Positions 12,307-13,136 of a stretch of 13,136 nt of DNA are shown here, piece by piece. The notes under the pieces are model-generated. The model was not told where the DNA came from. It searched no databases and was given only the letters and a program-made list of their open reading frames with translations. The translations under genes and the position numbers were made by a program. This stretch comes from Candidatus Ryanbacteria bacterium (lineage in GTDB: Bacteria; Patescibacteriota; Minisyncoccia; Ryanbacterales; GWA2-47-10b). Each line of letters opens with the position of its first letter. The stretch's first letter is position 1. Location: assembly GCA_943354465.1 (NCBI GenBank), contig CALRCC010000011.1, positions 1 to 13,136 of the forward strand, given 5' to 3'.

Positions 12307-13136
12307 AGATTCTCAAATATTTTACGAATATCATCATACATTTTTAATCCTGCTAAATCGTCTTTACGAAACCATTTCGCCTCTACAAGCCCTCCTGATG
12401 ATTTAAGATGCAAATCTTTCTGCGTTGTAGCTCCTAAGAAATAAACAACGCGTCTACGCACGGCGCCAGATTCTGGGTCATGAGCCACATACTGGTTCTC
12501 GCAAAGCTTGTGCGAGAGTTCAAGATTGTCAATACCAAGCTCAGTCATTACTGCGCGACGAGCGCCGTCTTTGTCTGATTCGTCGGTCTGGATGCGTCCC
12601 TTTGGAAGCGTCCAATAACCAAATACATCATGCACGAGAGCGATATTGTCACCACGCATTACAACGACTCCAGCGCGCGGTTCAATCGGTAGTGCCTCAA
12701 GCTCGTCGGGGCTATATTTTTTGGACGTCTCGTCTTTGCCCGGCTCACCCAACTCACGATATACAGTTCCAAGAACACCATTAACGAATTTGCCGGAATT
12801 CTCTCCGCCAAATGTTTTGGCAAGCTCTATGGCTTCATTTATTGCTACCTTTGGGGGCACCTCCTTGTAAATGCCAAAGAGAAGTTCCCAAAGCCCGATC
12901 CGCAACACATTGCGATCGATAACCGCTATTTGTGATACTGGCCATTCTGGCGCCGCACGCTCAATTATCGCGTCCAATTGTTCTTTTCTCTCAACGACTC
13001 CAATGACAAGTGTGCGTACAAAACCAGAGTCATCAAGTCCTGGTCCAAATTCTTCAAGATTGCGCGCTATGATATCTTCAGCTACCACGGGACCAGCACC
13101 ATTAAAATCCCACTCGTAGAGTGATTGCATTGCGAT
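12303..13136 (-). CDS. nusB: NusB-NUDIX fusion protein (5' end beyond window)
   Basis: The N-terminal part (to about residue 125, counting from the Met at 13130) is NusB, the antitermination factor that binds boxA RNA with S10. QSLYEWDF, AVIDRNVLRIGLWELLFG, PPKVAINEAIELAKTFGGEN and KFVNGVLGTV are all typical. After a linker, residues 150-275 form a NUDIX domain: AGVVVMRGDNIALVHD, YWTLPKG and a box spanning Gly178-Ile200. The box keeps Gly178, Glu184, Arg192, Glu197 and Gly199, but the usual Glu after Arg is Ala193 and the first Glu of the EE pair is Thr196. The frame stays open upstream (Ile-Ala before that Met), and NusB normally has R-x-x-A-MQ there, so the Met at 13130 is probably internal and the gene partial. 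It is followed by rnc with a 4-nt overlap. Confidence 0.9.
   Translation of the reverse strand: MAMQSLYEWDFNGAGPVVAEDIIARNLEEFGPGLDDSGFVRTLVIGVVERKEQLDAIIERAAPEWPVSQIAVIDRNVLRIGLWELLFGIYKEVPPKVAINEAIELAKTFGGENSGKFVNGVLGTVYRELGEPGKDETSKKYSPDELEALPIEPRAGVVVMRGDNIALVHDVFGYWTLPKGRIQTDESDKDGARRAVMTELGIDNLELSHKLCENQYVAHDPESGAVRRRVVYFLGATTQKDLHLKSSGGLVEAKWFRKDDLAGLKMYDDIRKIFENL

Noticed and set aside
13128..13130. ATG at 13130 as the true nusB start
   Set aside because: The frame remains open to the window end, and NusB normally has conserved residues before this Met, so the gene is treated as partial.

Overview
The window looks like a stretch of chromosome from a Candidate Phyla Radiation (Patescibacteria) bacterium, most likely in or near the Parcubacteria. 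This assignment is an inference from several traits: very compact gene packing, short versions of normally long proteins (SMC, YchF, GH1), a NusB-NUDIX fusion, a small zinc-ribbon protein resembling DUF5679, and a 16S gene with no 23S gene beside it. No 16S comparison could be run.

Layout, left to right. A terminator (1-27) precedes trpS (+), which meets a phosphomannomutase/phosphoglucomutase gene (-) tail to tail. The mutase is divergent from ychF (+). Next comes the operon rpsF-ssb-rpsR (+), followed by tRNA-Ile(GAT) and a strong bidirectional terminator. Facing it on the minus strand is a 54-codon zinc-ribbon gene absent from longer-ORF lists, and then a complete 16S rRNA gene (about 5087-6627, -) with a roughly 275-nt leader and a consensus TTGACA-17-TATAAT promoter. 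The rest of the window is on the minus strand. In transcription order it holds nusB-nudix (cut by the window end), rnc, smc, rpsP, khpA, trmD and a GH1 glycosidase. The order rnc-smc-rpsP-khpA-trmD is a condensed form of the Firmicutes-type locus, without ftsY, ffh, rimM or rplS between the genes.

Most of the genes serve ribosome production and translation: 16S, S6, S18, S16, tRNA-Ile, TrpRS, TrmD, RNase III, KhpA, NusB and YchF. SSB and SMC add chromosome maintenance. The two carbohydrate genes (phosphohexomutase and GH1) are the metabolic exceptions.

Four observations stand out. (1) Several first-in-operon genes have a -10 box ending exactly 6 nt before the ATG (trpS, rpsF, the zinc-ribbon gene, rpsP; ychF at 7 nt), which predicts leaderless mRNAs. 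(2) The 16S 3' end carries an altered anti-Shine-Dalgarno, TTTTCTCCT instead of one containing CCTCC, and the internal gene ssb has a perfectly matching GGAGAAAA. (3) The SMC protein is only 709 aa and has no recognisable hinge. (4) NusB is fused to a NUDIX domain whose box has lost two of its usual glutamates. I saw no CRISPR array, insertion sequence, phage gene or defence system.
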